DNA of 64,000 bases, taken from contig CAYWXH010000003.1 in NCBI GenBank assembly GCA_964462295.1, positions 1 to 64,000 on the forward strand, read 5' to 3'. The notes under the pieces were generated by a model. The model was not told where the DNA came from. It searched no databases and saw nothing but the letters and a program-made list of their open reading frames with translations. The DNA is from JALVIU01 sp964462295 (GTDB lineage: Bacteria; Atribacterota; JALVIU01). Made by a program: the position numbers and the translations under genes. How positions within the stretch are numbered: position 1 is the stretch's first letter; the number at the start of each line of letters is the position of its first letter. Positions 1 to 8,139 of the stretch are shown here, piece by piece.

Positions 1-568
1 GTATAGCCTTTTCGTTAAATCCTCCTTCTGGGATTATTATATCTGCATATTTTTTTGTAGGTTCTACATATGCATCATGCATAGGTTTTACAGTTTGAGT
101 ATATTGTTTTATTACAGAATCTATGGTTCTTCCTCTTTCTTTTATATCCCTTTCCAATCTCCTTATAAATCTTATATCACTCTCTGTATCTACATAGATG
201 GCAAGATCGTACAATTTCCTCAATTCTTTATAGTAAAGTGCAAATATTCCTTCTACAATTATTACCTCTTTTGGCCTAAATTCTATAGCACCTACTCTTA
301 TATATTGAGAGTAATCATAATTGGGAAGAGGTATTGACTTTCCTTTTTCTAATTGCCTTAAGTGTTCATAAAGTAAGGTATGTTCTATCATATCTGGATG
401 GTCATAGTTATAACTTCTCCTCTCTTCAAGGGGCATGTGAGACATATCCCTATAGTAGTTGTCCATGGGTAATATATCACAGATTTCATCACCTATTACA
501 TCTTTTATCTTTTGGGCAACTGTTGTTTTTCCAGAACCTGTTCCCCCACCTATGCTTATTATATACAT
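1..568 (-). CDS. udk: Uridine kinase (3' end cut by window edge)
   Basis: Phosphorylates uridine and cytidine to UMP and CMP in cytosolic pyrimidine salvage. I translated 189 codons from the ATG at 568; the family is about 205-210 residues, so only the C-terminal tail is missing. The P-loop GGGTGSGKT is at residues 7-15, followed by the nucleoside-site segments DNYYRD (36-41) and NYDHPD (54-59), and an IIVEGIFAL strand in the middle of the protein. A GGGAGG Shine-Dalgarno sits about 10 bases before the ATG and an extended -10 element lies 30 bases upstream, so it is probably transcribed alone. Confidence 0.93.
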   Translation of the reverse strand, partial: MYIISIGGGTGSGKTTVAQKIKDVIGDEICDILPMDNYYRDMSHMPLEERRSYNYDHPDMIEHTLLYEHLRQLEKGKSIPLPNYDYSQYIRVGAIEFRPKEVIIVEGIFALYYKELRKLYDLAIYVDTESDIRFIRRLERDIKERGRTIDSVIKQYTQTVKPMHDAYVEPTKKYADIIIPEGGFNEKAI

Positions 569-598
569 AGTTTTTTCCTCCCTTTTCTTCTTTCATAC

Positions 599-607
599 AT
601 TATATCA
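599..607 (-). promoter_or_regulatory. Extended -10 promoter for udk
   Basis: Read on the minus strand this is TGATATAAT, a perfect -10 hexamer with the extended TGn element. I see no good -35 at 16-18 bases. It would start transcription about 20 bases before the udk Shine-Dalgarno. Confidence 0.5.
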
Positions 608-696
608 CGAATTTTCCATAATATAGGGAGTATTGGGGGATTTTGAAAGGAATTTTTGTAATTTGGATAAGTAGGTTTTGCTAAGTTAAGATTAGG

Positions 697-729
697 ATAT
701 ACGCTGTAGGAGACCTCTACAGCGTATAT
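697..729 (-). other. Perfect 13-bp stem-loop over a stop codon
   Basis: Arms 697-709 and 717-729 are exact reverse complements with a 7-base loop. On the minus strand the TAG stop of the metallo-hydrolase forms the loop-side end of the first arm. No T-run follows on either strand, so it is not a standard intrinsic terminator, but its place suggests a role at the mRNA 3' end. Confidence 0.6.
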
Positions 730-1394
730 GTTTCGCCTGGTTTTAAGATTACACATTTTGCCTTTGCCAAGCGTTTGAATTCTTCTGGATCTGCATTTAT
801 GATATCCCAGGTATTGTAATGCATAGGGATTACTACCTCAGGTTTTATAAAATCCACAGCCCTTGCCGCATCTTTTACATCCATTACGAAGTTTCCACCT
901 ATAGGTAAAAAGGCTACATCGATATTTTCTGTCTCAAGAAGTTGCATATTTAGGGTAAGCCCTGTATCCCCTGCATGATAGATCTTTTTTCTTTCCACTT
1001 CAATTACAAATCCACCTGGGTTTCCCGCATATATAATATTATCTCCTTCTTGAATGGATGAGCCGTGTAGTGCCTCTGTCATTAATACAGTCCCAAAGGG
1101 AAATGTAAATCTTCCTCCTATATGCATAGGGTGTAACCTGCTAAGACCTTCTTTCTCAAGATAAGAGATGATTTCATAATTTGCAACCACTGTGGCCCCA
1201 GTCTTTTTTGCAAGGGGGATAGTATCTCCAATATGATCTCCATGTCCATGTGTTACAAATATGTAATCTAGTTTATCTATATCATCCACAGTTATAGGAC
1301 TTTGAGGGTTCCCAGTTATAAAAGGGTCAATAATAAGTTTTACATCTTTTCCCTCTATGTAGTATGTAGCATGACCGAGATATTTTATGATCAT
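717..1394 (-). CDS. Metallo-beta-lactamase-fold hydrolase, UPF0173 type
   Basis: A 225-residue cytosolic hydrolase of the metallo-beta-lactamase superfamily, UPF0173 group, substrate unknown. The metal motif HGHGDH is at residues 49-54; the later GDTGL and IPMHYNTW segments supply the remaining usual ligands. I chose ATG 1394, which has AAGGAGGT upstream, over the GTG at 1403, which lies inside that Shine-Dalgarno. Length and motif order match the family. It stands between udk and the glycosylase, all on the minus strand but with separate spacing. Fold is certain; reaction is not. Confidence 0.88.
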   Translation of the reverse strand: MIIKYLGHATYYIEGKDVKLIIDPFITGNPQSPITVDDIDKLDYIFVTHGHGDHIGDTIPLAKKTGATVVANYEIISYLEKEGLSRLHPMHIGGRFTFPFGTVLMTEALHGSSIQEGDNIIYAGNPGGFVIEVERKKIYHAGDTGLTLNMQLLETENIDVAFLPIGGNFVMDVKDAARAVDFIKPEVVIPMHYNTWDIINADPEEFKRLAKAKCVILKPGETYTL

Positions 1395-1436
1395 ACAACC
1401 CACCTCCTTTTTTGCTATATTTTTAATTATATTATA

Positions 1437-2135
1437 TCATAGTAAAGTTTTTAAAATTTGGACCTTTTTCTGAAGTGTAGGAGGGAGTTTTTTTATCTCT
1501 TCTTCATCCATGCCCATAGTTATCCATAAGATAGAGTCTATGTGTAATAGGGGTATATCTGTTTTTTCCTCAATAGATTTCCAGAAATTTTTATCTTTAT
1601 TTAATTTTTGAATCCTACTGTCCATAGGGATAAATATGCCAAAAGGGGCTAATATATCTTCTTTTTTTACCAATCTGCATCCATATAGAAGCATTTTTGC
1701 GGAAAATACAACTGTTTTTGCATCCTCTTTTTGTTTTAGGCATTTTGATATCTCCTCTATGAATTTTTTAAGATTATTACATCTTGAGAGAGGTCCTACT
1801 TTTTCTATACACGGTAAGATCTTTCCAAGTCTTTTTATTTTTGCATCTAATAGTCGTTTATTAAATTTTTTTAAAAATATTGGAAATGCCTCTAGATTAG
1901 GGTTTTGAGAAAAATATATAGAAAAATTTTCCCAATAGGTCTCACCTTTGGTTTGGAGTTGGTATGATAGAAGGGCATTTGTAACTACTAGTTTTAGAAA
2001 ATTTTCCGGGTCTTTTATCTTTTTAAACAATCTTTTGAGGGCAAGGAACTGTCTATCTTGCTTTTCTAATAGCAAGATTTCTTTTAGTGTAAATGTTTTT
2101 AGTATCTCTATCAGTCTTTTTTCATAGTTTTCCAT
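1437..2135 (-). CDS. AGOG-family 8-oxoguanine DNA glycosylase/lyase
   Basis: A 232-residue protein resembling archaeal AGOG (N-glycosylase/DNA lyase, helix-hairpin-helix type), which removes 8-oxoguanine from DNA. Family-like stretches are TNALLSYQLQTKGETYWENF (about 52-71), the lysine-bearing DAKTVVFSAKM (138-148) and the acidic FIPMDSR (168-174). D172 is the likely catalytic aspartate; K140 or K147 is the Schiff-base lysine, and K140 has the spacing to D172 that I recall for Pyrobaculum AGOG. There is no Shine-Dalgarno; the -10 lies 7 bases before the ATG, so the mRNA may be leaderless. Assignment is from remembered motifs. Confidence 0.78.
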   Translation of the reverse strand: MENYEKRLIEILKTFTLKEILLLEKQDRQFLALKRLFKKIKDPENFLKLVVTNALLSYQLQTKGETYWENFSIYFSQNPNLEAFPIFLKKFNKRLLDAKIKRLGKILPCIEKVGPLSRCNNLKKFIEEISKCLKQKEDAKTVVFSAKMLLYGCRLVKKEDILAPFGIFIPMDSRIQKLNKDKNFWKSIEEKTDIPLLHIDSILWITMGMDEEEIKKLPPTLQKKVQILKTLL

Positions 2136-2142
2136 AAATATA

Positions 2143-2153
2143 ATTATAGCATA
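2143..2153 (-). promoter_or_regulatory. Extended -10 promoter, leaderless glycosylase
   Basis: On the minus strand the sequence is TATGCTATAAT, an extended -10. Seven bases separate it from the ATG at 2135, so transcription would begin at or within a base of the start codon. No good -35 is visible; it is back-to-back with the promoter of the plus-strand acyltransferase. Confidence 0.6.
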
Positions 2154-2159
2154 AGTTTC

Positions 2160-2188
2160 TTGACTATTTGAGTAACATATGATACACT
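2160..2188 (+). promoter_or_regulatory. Promoter of the lipoyl acyltransferase gene
   Basis: TTGACT (2160-2165), a 17-base spacer, then TACACT (2183-2188). Transcription would start near 2195, leaving a short leader with GGAGGGG before the ATG at 2221. Confidence 0.6.
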
Positions 2189-2220
2189 TAGGAACAAAAG
2201 ATACAATGTGGAGGGGAAAA

Positions 2221-3381
2221 ATGCAAGAGTTAATTAGGATGCCTCATCTTGGCGAAACCATGGAAGAGGGACGCATTGTTGATATTTATGTAAAAGAGGG
2301 TGATTATGTAAAAAAGGGTGATCTTATCTTTGAGACAGAAACAGATAAAACCACTCTAACTGTAGAGAGTTTTAAAGAAGGATATGTGAGGAAGATTTTT
2401 GTAGATATTGGTGATACTGTAAAGGTAGGTGAACCTATTTTGTTGCTTACCTCCTCAAAAGATGAACCTATTGAAGCTCCAGAGGAAGGACTGAAAGCTG
2501 AAATAAAAAAAGAGGATATAGGGATAGAAGATAAAAATGATGAAATAGAGGAGGTTAAGATCGAAGAGAAAAAAGAGAGGATTTTGGCTACCCCTCTTGC
2601 AAAAAAGATTGCAAAAGAACATGGAATAGACCTTACACTTATCGCAAAAGGTAAAGATAGGATAAAAAGAGAGGATGTAGAGGCATACATAAAGAAGAAA
2701 GAGGGAGGCGAAGAAATACCCCTTTCTTCTTTGAGAAGGGCAATAGGGGAGAAGATGAGCAGATCTAAAAGGGAAATCCCACATTTTTATCTTACCTTAT
2801 CTGTGGATATGGAAAAGGTAAAAGAACTAAAAGAAACTTTAAATTCTGCAAAAGATCTCAAATTAAGTTACACAGATTTTATTATAAAGGCACTATCTAT
2901 CTCTCTTTTGAAATACAAAAATTTAAATGCCCATTTTAAAAAAGAGGGCCTTAAGGTCTTTGATAGTGTAAATATAGGAGTAGCTTTAGATAAAGGAGAT
3001 TCTCTAATTGTACCTGTTATTCATAATGTAGAGAAAAAGGATATAGAAGAGATAGAGAGAGAAAGACATGATTTAGTAGATAAGGCTCTAAATGGAAAAC
3101 TTACACCATTTGATATGGAGGGTGCTACCTTTACCATATCAAATTTGGGCCCATATAATATAGAAGAGTTCTCTGCTATTATAGATCCACCACAGGTAGG
3201 TATACTGGCTATAGGAAAGATAAAAGATACTCCTTTGGCTGTAGATGGACAAGTTAGAATAAAACCAGTCTTAAAAGTTACTCTATCTGCAGACCATAGG
3301 GCAATAGATGGGGCCTATGGGGCAAAATTTTTAAACTATTTTAAGGAAATCTTGGAAAATCCTATTCTTATATGGGCATAG
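2221..3381 (+). CDS. Stand-alone lipoyl-dependent acyltransferase (E2)
   Basis: Dihydrolipoamide acyltransferase (E2) of a 2-oxoacid dehydrogenase-type complex, 386 residues. Domains in order: a biotinyl-lipoyl domain with the attachment lysine K43 in ETDKTTL; an acidic, Lys-rich linker; a peripheral-subunit-binding domain at about 117-155; and a CoA acyltransferase domain ending in the active-site motif DHRAIDG (H359, D363). ATG 2221 is chosen because GGAGGGG precedes it. No E1 or E3 gene is adjacent: neighbours are the glycosylase and a GGDEF protein. Either E1/E3 lie elsewhere, or the protein works differently in this ferredoxin-using organism. Domain calls are secure; substrate is unknown. 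Confidence 0.88.
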   Translation: MQELIRMPHLGETMEEGRIVDIYVKEGDYVKKGDLIFETETDKTTLTVESFKEGYVRKIFVDIGDTVKVGEPILLLTSSKDEPIEAPEEGLKAEIKKEDIGIEDKNDEIEEVKIEEKKERILATPLAKKIAKEHGIDLTLIAKGKDRIKREDVEAYIKKKEGGEEIPLSSLRRAIGEKMSRSKREIPHFYLTLSVDMEKVKELKETLNSAKDLKLSYTDFIIKALSISLLKYKNLNAHFKKEGLKVFDSVNIGVALDKGDSLIVPVIHNVEKKDIEEIERERHDLVDKALNGKLTPFDMEGATFTISNLGPYNIEEFSAIIDPPQVGILAIGKIKDTPLAVDGQVRIKPVLKVTLSADHRAIDGAYGAKFLNYFKEILENPILIWA

Positions 3382-4731
3382 TTAACACTCTATACGGTTC
3401 CCGCCCTTTTGTTTGGCTTTATAGGTAAGTGCGTCTGTTTTTGCTATAAATTCTGTAGGGGACTCCCCTTCATACTGTTTGAGGCCAATACTCATAGTAA
3501 TCCCATATAGATTTTTATTTTCTTTATTTAGTGTATAAAGAAGTCTCTCTGTTACTACTTTTGCCTCATCTAAATTTGTATGGGGAAATATTATGGAAAA
3601 TTCATCTCCACCGTATCTACATACTACATCTATATGATTTCTTACATTAGTTTTTAGTAATTTACCTATCTTTCTAAGTACCCTATCCCCTTCTATATGT
3701 CCATAGGTATCATTTATTCTTTTGAATTTGTCCAGATCTAATATTGCAAGGGAGAAAGGGGTTCCATATCTTTTGTTCCACCCTATCTCTTTGTGTAGTT
3801 GATCGTAGAAATACCTATGATTATAGGTGTCTGTTAGGGCATCTTTTATGGAAAGTTCTAATGTTTGCTCATATAGCCTTGCATTTACTATGACAGTTGC
3901 AAAGATATCTATAATAGTATTTAAAAGCTCTATATCTTCTTTGCTAAATCTATCTATCTCTGTAGATTCTAATACAATTCCCCCAAATATATGTTCCTTA
4001 AATTTTATAGGTATAGCAAGAGATGAGCGAACTTTGCTATTTACCTCAAGATAATTCTTTTCTACTTTAGTTGCATCTGGAATGTATAGTAGCTTCCCTG
4101 TATATATGGCATGACAAACATTAGACCTGTCTTTCCACTCATCAATAGGGAGTGTAGAAAATTTCTTAACCATTTCAGGTTCATAGCCAATAGTGTATTT
4201 GACTTGACTATACTTTTTTCCTTCCTTTTCTTCTAAAAAGGATAGGGCTATTACTTCGATATTAAAATAGTCTCTTAAGATATTTACTACTTTTTTTATT
4301 ATCTCATCTAAATCCAAAGAAGAGGTAAGGGTTCTTAAGGTATTATATAAAAAATGTAACTTTTCTATATTTTTTTGGAGTTTTTCTTCCCCTTCTACTA
4401 TTGAGCTAATATCTAATACTGCACCTATACCTCCACTTGAACCATCCTCATATCGTAAGAGGTTAATATATACTGCTACATCAACTATCTCTCCCTGTTT
4501 ATTTTTTAGCTTAGTTCTTAATCCCCTTATTCCTTTATTTTCTTCTGCACTTTCTTTTATGCTCTCAAATTCAAATAGAGAAGGATAGAGGAGGCTTATG
4601 TTTTTCCCTATAAGCTCCTCTTCCTTATATCCTGTAAAGGAGATTGCTTCCTCGTTAACATATGTAATTTTGTCATTTTTTGTAATAGTTATAGGAACAG
4701 GTATCTTTTTTAAGAAGAATTTTTCATTCAT
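3382..4731 (-). CDS. PAS-GAF-GGDEF diguanylate cyclase
   Basis: A 449-residue sensor that probably makes c-di-GMP. A PAS domain occupies about 5-110 (INLLRYEDGSSGGIGAVLDI marks its end), a GAF domain about 145-285, and a GGDEF domain about 295-449 with the intact active-site motif RYGGDEF. The inhibitory RxxD site that normally lies five residues before GGDEF reads NHID, so product inhibition may be lost. No membrane segments: it is a cytosolic sensor. It overlaps the DJ-1-like gene by ATGA (4728-4731), so both come from one mRNA. Its stop abuts the stop of the convergent E2 gene. Confidence 0.9.
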   Translation of the reverse strand: MNEKFFLKKIPVPITITKNDKITYVNEEAISFTGYKEEELIGKNISLLYPSLFEFESIKESAEENKGIRGLRTKLKNKQGEIVDVAVYINLLRYEDGSSGGIGAVLDISSIVEGEEKLQKNIEKLHFLYNTLRTLTSSLDLDEIIKKVVNILRDYFNIEVIALSFLEEKEGKKYSQVKYTIGYEPEMVKKFSTLPIDEWKDRSNVCHAIYTGKLLYIPDATKVEKNYLEVNSKVRSSLAIPIKFKEHIFGGIVLESTEIDRFSKEDIELLNTIIDIFATVIVNARLYEQTLELSIKDALTDTYNHRYFYDQLHKEIGWNKRYGTPFSLAILDLDKFKRINDTYGHIEGDRVLRKIGKLLKTNVRNHIDVVCRYGGDEFSIIFPHTNLDEAKVVTERLLYTLNKENKNLYGITMSIGLKQYEGESPTEFIAKTDALTYKAKQKGGNRIEC

Positions 4732-5240
4732 TTTAATTCTTTTAGCTTTGATATTATGGTTTTTAAAAATATGGGAAGGTCATCTGGAGTCCTTGATGTA
4801 ACAATATTTCCATCTACTACCACCTCTTCATCTACCCAATCTACCCCTGCATTTATCATATCATCTTTTATGGCAAAATATGATGTAGCCCTTTTCCCTT
4901 TAAGTATCCCTGCAGAGATTAAGACCCATCCTCCATGACATATTGTAGCTACAATCTTTCCATTTTCATAGACCCCTTTTACGAGGTCAAGTATATCTTT
5001 GGATCTTCTTAATCTGTCAGGTGCATAACCCCCCGGAACAACGATGGCATCAAGCTCTTTTGGGTCCACATCTTTTGCCCCTACCTCTGATGCCTTTGGG
5101 AGTCCAACTTTACTTTTGTATTCTTTCCCTCCCTCAGGCCCTATTGCTAAAACCTCAAAACCCTCTTCCTTTAACCTTAAATAGGGATACCAAAATTCAA
5201 GTTCATTGTAAAGGTCTTCTACTAACACCCCTATTTTCAT
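4728..5240 (-). CDS. DJ-1/PfpI-family protein
   Basis: A 170-residue DJ-1/PfpI superfamily protein (class I glutamine-amidotransferase-like fold). The nucleophile elbow ATICHGG gives C101 followed by H102, and an acidic residue near position 13 fits the conserved glutamate. Members include deglycases, chaperones and proteases; the exact activity cannot be read here. Start ATG 5240 follows CGGAGGTG; an in-frame start farther upstream would lie inside ttuA. It follows ttuA after one base and overlaps the GGDEF gene, suggesting a three-gene operon perhaps linked to stress sensing. Confidence 0.85.
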   Translation of the reverse strand: MKIGVLVEDLYNELEFWYPYLRLKEEGFEVLAIGPEGGKEYKSKVGLPKASEVGAKDVDPKELDAIVVPGGYAPDRLRRSKDILDLVKGVYENGKIVATICHGGWVLISAGILKGKRATSYFAIKDDMINAGVDWVDEEVVVDGNIVTSRTPDDLPIFLKTIISKLKELK

Positions 5241-5241
5241 T

Positions 5242-6156
5242 TTACACCTCCGTTTTATCTTTATCCATAAGTCTGCAAAATGCACAGATGCCTATTCGCG
5301 TAGGCATTTTGCAGACCTTACACTCCTTAAGTGGTAATTCATTAAGGTATGGTTCAAAGATTTTTTTGATTTTTAAAAAATCTTTATAATAATGTATCTT
5401 CATACCTGGATGCAGTTTATCAAGCTCATTAAACATCCTTTTTAAATCCAGGCGAGTAGAATGAACACTATGATAAGGGCATTCTTTTTCATAGTAAGAT
5501 AGTTTTCTTAACTTTGCAAATATCCTTATCTCTTCATCTGTAAATAGTGCAAAGGGTTTTGCCCTTTTTGCGAATTTATCATGCCACTCTTCCATAAGAG
5601 GACCATCTTTTCGACCAAGTTCTTTTATCTCCCACCTTATATTATCTATAGCAATAGATGTTATTTCATCATCAAGGTTATGGCCTGTTACTACCACATC
5701 AAAACCTTCCTGAGTGGCTATTTTATTAAAGTGATATCTCTTTACTAAGCCGCAAACAGAGCAAATCCTTCGATTTTTTGCATGTGCAATTTCAGGTACT
5801 GTTTTTCCATATACCTTTGGAAAATCAAATACCCTAAATTCAAGGCCTTTTTCCTCTGCGAATCTATCTATTTTCTCTATTATCTCATCTTCATGTGGTC
5901 CAAGTCCAAGTTTTATGTAATATCCAATAGGTTTATAACCTATATGGGATAAGGCATCCCAGAGAGATATAGAATCTTTTCCTCCAGATACCGCAAGGAA
6001 TATTTTATCACCCTTAGAGAGTAATCTATAGTGTTTTATTGTTTTTTCTAATTTTTGGAAAAAATATGAAATGAAGTGTTTTTCACATAACCACCTGCCT
6101 TGATGTGGTATGAAAATTATTGCTTTTTCTCCACATTTTTGACATAAATTTTCCAT
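5242..6156 (-). CDS. ttuA: tRNA-5-methyluridine(54) 2-sulfurtransferase TtuA
   Basis: TtuA/TtcA-family tRNA thiolase, 304 residues, expected to make 2-thioribothymidine at tRNA position 54, a known thermostabilising modification. An N-terminal zinc ribbon uses C5, C8, C24 and H27; the PP-loop SGGKDS is at 57-62; cluster-ligand candidates are C132, C135 (CSVC) and C226, closely matching Thermus TtuA spacing; a C-terminal zinc finger uses C279, C282, C291, C294. The sulfur carrier TtuB is not in the window. No Shine-Dalgarno precedes the ATG, and the promoter places the transcript start on it. Confidence 0.9.
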   Translation of the reverse strand: MENLCQKCGEKAIIFIPHQGRWLCEKHFISYFFQKLEKTIKHYRLLSKGDKIFLAVSGGKDSISLWDALSHIGYKPIGYYIKLGLGPHEDEIIEKIDRFAEEKGLEFRVFDFPKVYGKTVPEIAHAKNRRICSVCGLVKRYHFNKIATQEGFDVVVTGHNLDDEITSIAIDNIRWEIKELGRKDGPLMEEWHDKFAKRAKPFALFTDEEIRIFAKLRKLSYYEKECPYHSVHSTRLDLKRMFNELDKLHPGMKIHYYKDFLKIKKIFEPYLNELPLKECKVCKMPTRIGICAFCRLMDKDKTEV

Positions 6157-6162
6157 AAAAAA

Positions 6163-6191
6163 ATTTTATCACAGAACTTTGAAATTGTAAA
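6163..6191 (-). promoter_or_regulatory. Promoter giving a leaderless ttuA mRNA
   Basis: On the minus strand TTTACA (6191-6186), 17-base spacer, TAAAAT (6168-6163). Only six T residues separate it from the ATG at 6156, so the transcript should begin at the start codon. Confidence 0.7.
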
Positions 6192-6212
6192 TACATAGAA
6201 GAAAATTTATGT

Positions 6213-6218
6213 TATAAT
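6213..6218 (+). promoter_or_regulatory. -10 element of the MFS transporter gene
   Basis: A consensus TATAAT 32 bases before the ATG at 6251. No matching -35 is seen at normal spacing; TTGTAA (6185-6190) is 22 bases away. AGGAGAAG precedes the start codon. Confidence 0.5.
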
Positions 6219-6250
6219 AGCAAGGATATTTTTACATCTTAGGAGAAGAT

Positions 6251-7423
6251 ATGAACTGGAAAAAAGCACTTATTGCTGGATGGATAGCCCAGTTTCTCTC
6301 TATATCCGGCTTTTATTTTATATCCCCATTTTTTCCTCTATATCTTCAAAAGATTGGTGCAACGAACCAAAAAGAGGCCTCTTTTTGGGCAGGGGTTGTT
6401 AGCTTTGGGGGAAGTCTTGCACTTGTCATCTTTTCCCCTATTTGGGGGAGTATAGGAGATAGGATTGGTAGAAAACCTATGTTACTTAGGGCCTTTTTTG
6501 GAAGTGGGGTATTTATCTTTCTTATGTCTTTTGCACATTCCCCCCTTCAGCTTGTAGTCTATAGATTTCTTCATGCATCTGTTGCAGGCACAGTCTCTGC
6601 CTCTATGTCTTTGGTAAGTACTATCATTCCAGAGGAAAAAGTCCCCTTCAGTATAGGTATAATGCAAAGTGCTATCTATGTGGGTGCATTTGTAGGCCCT
6701 ATTGTAGGGGGTATTATTGTATCTGGATATGGATATCATACCTCTTTTTATGTTTCGACCCTTTTTTATCTTATAGGTGGTTTAATAGTTTTATTTTTTA
6801 TTAAAGAGCACTTTGTAAGGCCTTCTTATAATGAAGTAAGTAGTCTTAAAGATGGTACGAAAGGTATTATAAAGGTTTTGTCCATATTTCTTGTTTTTCA
6901 ATTTCTCTTTACACTTGGGAATAGGGCTGTCTATCCTATTTTGCCCCTTCTTATACAAAATTTGGGTAAAATAGGAGAGGGTATTACATCTACAGGGTAT
7001 GTATTTGGTCTTTCGTCTCTTGCAAGTGCCCTATCATCTTTAATTGCGGCAAGACTCCTTGAGAAGGTCCCTTCATACAGATTGTTAAAGATTTTATTTA
7101 TAACTTCTTCTATTACTTTTTTCCCTATATACCTTATAAAGACTCCATTTGAGCTTTTACTTTTGAGGGTATTCACAGGATTTTTTATAGGGGCTATAAT
7201 TCCAACTTTTAATTCCTTTATCACAGAGCTTGTACCGGCACATGCCCGGGGAAGGGCCTTTGGACTCTCCTCTTCTGCCTATTCCCTGGGCAATGCCTTT
7301 GGTCCTTTTATAGGCGGTCTTATAGGTGCAACAGTGGGCTTTAGGGTTGTTTTTATCTTCTCTGGGTTTATATTTATCCTTTGTAGTTTAGGTATAAACC
7401 TAATACCCCGTAGGAAAGTTTAA
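6251..7423 (+). CDS. Major facilitator superfamily transporter
   Basis: A 390-residue inner-membrane protein with about 12 hydrophobic segments and a central cytoplasmic loop near residue 195. The MFS motif A, GSIGDRIGRKPML, is at 66-78 and a half-repeat form HARGRAFGLSSSAY lies near 330. The arrangement is like drug/sugar-phosphate efflux permeases of the MdtG/TetA kind, but substrate cannot be inferred. It is transcribed alone, and its last 24 bases overlap the 3' end of the convergent NIF3 gene. Confidence 0.9.
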   Translation: MNWKKALIAGWIAQFLSISGFYFISPFFPLYLQKIGATNQKEASFWAGVVSFGGSLALVIFSPIWGSIGDRIGRKPMLLRAFFGSGVFIFLMSFAHSPLQLVVYRFLHASVAGTVSASMSLVSTIIPEEKVPFSIGIMQSAIYVGAFVGPIVGGIIVSGYGYHTSFYVSTLFYLIGGLIVLFFIKEHFVRPSYNEVSSLKDGTKGIIKVLSIFLVFQFLFTLGNRAVYPILPLLIQNLGKIGEGITSTGYVFGLSSLASALSSLIAARLLEKVPSYRLLKILFITSSITFFPIYLIKTPFELLLLRVFTGFFIGAIIPTFNSFITELVPAHARGRAFGLSSSAYSLGNAFGPFIGGLIGATVGFRVVFIFSGFIFILCSLGINLIPRRKV

Positions 7424-8137
7424 AAATATTGTATTTAGGTTAAATTTTTCCTCAAGGTGTTTTCCAAGGGCCCGTACCCCAAGTGTTTCGGTCATATAGT
7501 GTCCTGAAAGTAATACATTTACACCCTCTTCTCTTGCTGTAAGGAAGAGACTATGTTTTGGCTCCCCTGTAACATATGTTTTTATCCCAAGCTCTATTAC
7601 CTTTGGAAGCATTGATAAGGCATCACCACTTATAAATGCAAATTCGTCTATTTCTTCGGGGCCAAAATCCCAAAGTACTGTATCTGGGTTTATCTTATCC
7701 CTTGCTATTTTGAGAAATACCTCTCTATCTTTTGGAGTATTATATATACCTTTAAAACCTATATCGAGTATAGGCTCTTCTCTATCTGGTGAGAAGAGCC
7801 TCACCCCTTGAATATTATTTCCATACATAGGATGGGCATCTAAGGGAAGATGTGCTACATAAAGTCCCAATCCACTTTGGGTAAAGAGTTTTAGTTTTTC
7901 GTGCAGAGCCCCTACTATGGGTAGGGGTTTACCCCAATATATACCGTGATGAACTATTAAAAGATCTACATTTTCTTTTATTGCCCTCTCTATGGCAAAA
8001 AGGGATGTATCCACTGAGAGACCGACTGTTTTTACATCCCTTTTTGCATCCACCACGAGCCCATTTAAACTTACATCATCAAATTTTGATATCATAAGGA
8101 GTTCATCCAAATACTCTTTAAGCTCGGCTATCTCCAT
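7400..8137 (-). CDS. NIF3-family metal-binding protein
   Basis: NIF3-like protein (also named GTP cyclohydrolase 1 type 2 homolog), 245 residues. The dinuclear metal site is recognisable: VHHG (H63, H64), HLPLD (H96, D100), and the C-terminal GHYMTE motif near 217-222. It lacks the middle insert domain of longer homologues. Cellular role is unsettled across the family. Last gene of the HAD-panB-panE-NIF3 set, with start ATG 8137 two bases from the panE stop and GGAGATAA before it. Confidence 0.88.
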   Translation of the reverse strand: MEIAELKEYLDELLMISKFDDVSLNGLVVDAKRDVKTVGLSVDTSLFAIERAIKENVDLLIVHHGIYWGKPLPIVGALHEKLKLFTQSGLGLYVAHLPLDAHPMYGNNIQGVRLFSPDREEPILDIGFKGIYNTPKDREVFLKIARDKINPDTVLWDFGPEEIDEFAFISGDALSMLPKVIELGIKTYVTGEPKHSLFLTAREEGVNVLLSGHYMTETLGVRALGKHLEEKFNLNTIFLNFPTGY

Positions 8138-8139
8138 AT

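Noticed and set aside
2304..2784. Long minus-strand ORFs opposite the acyltransferase gene
   Set aside because: They are compositional shadows of a well-supported gene; no ribosome sites and Ser/Phe-rich nonsense sequences.
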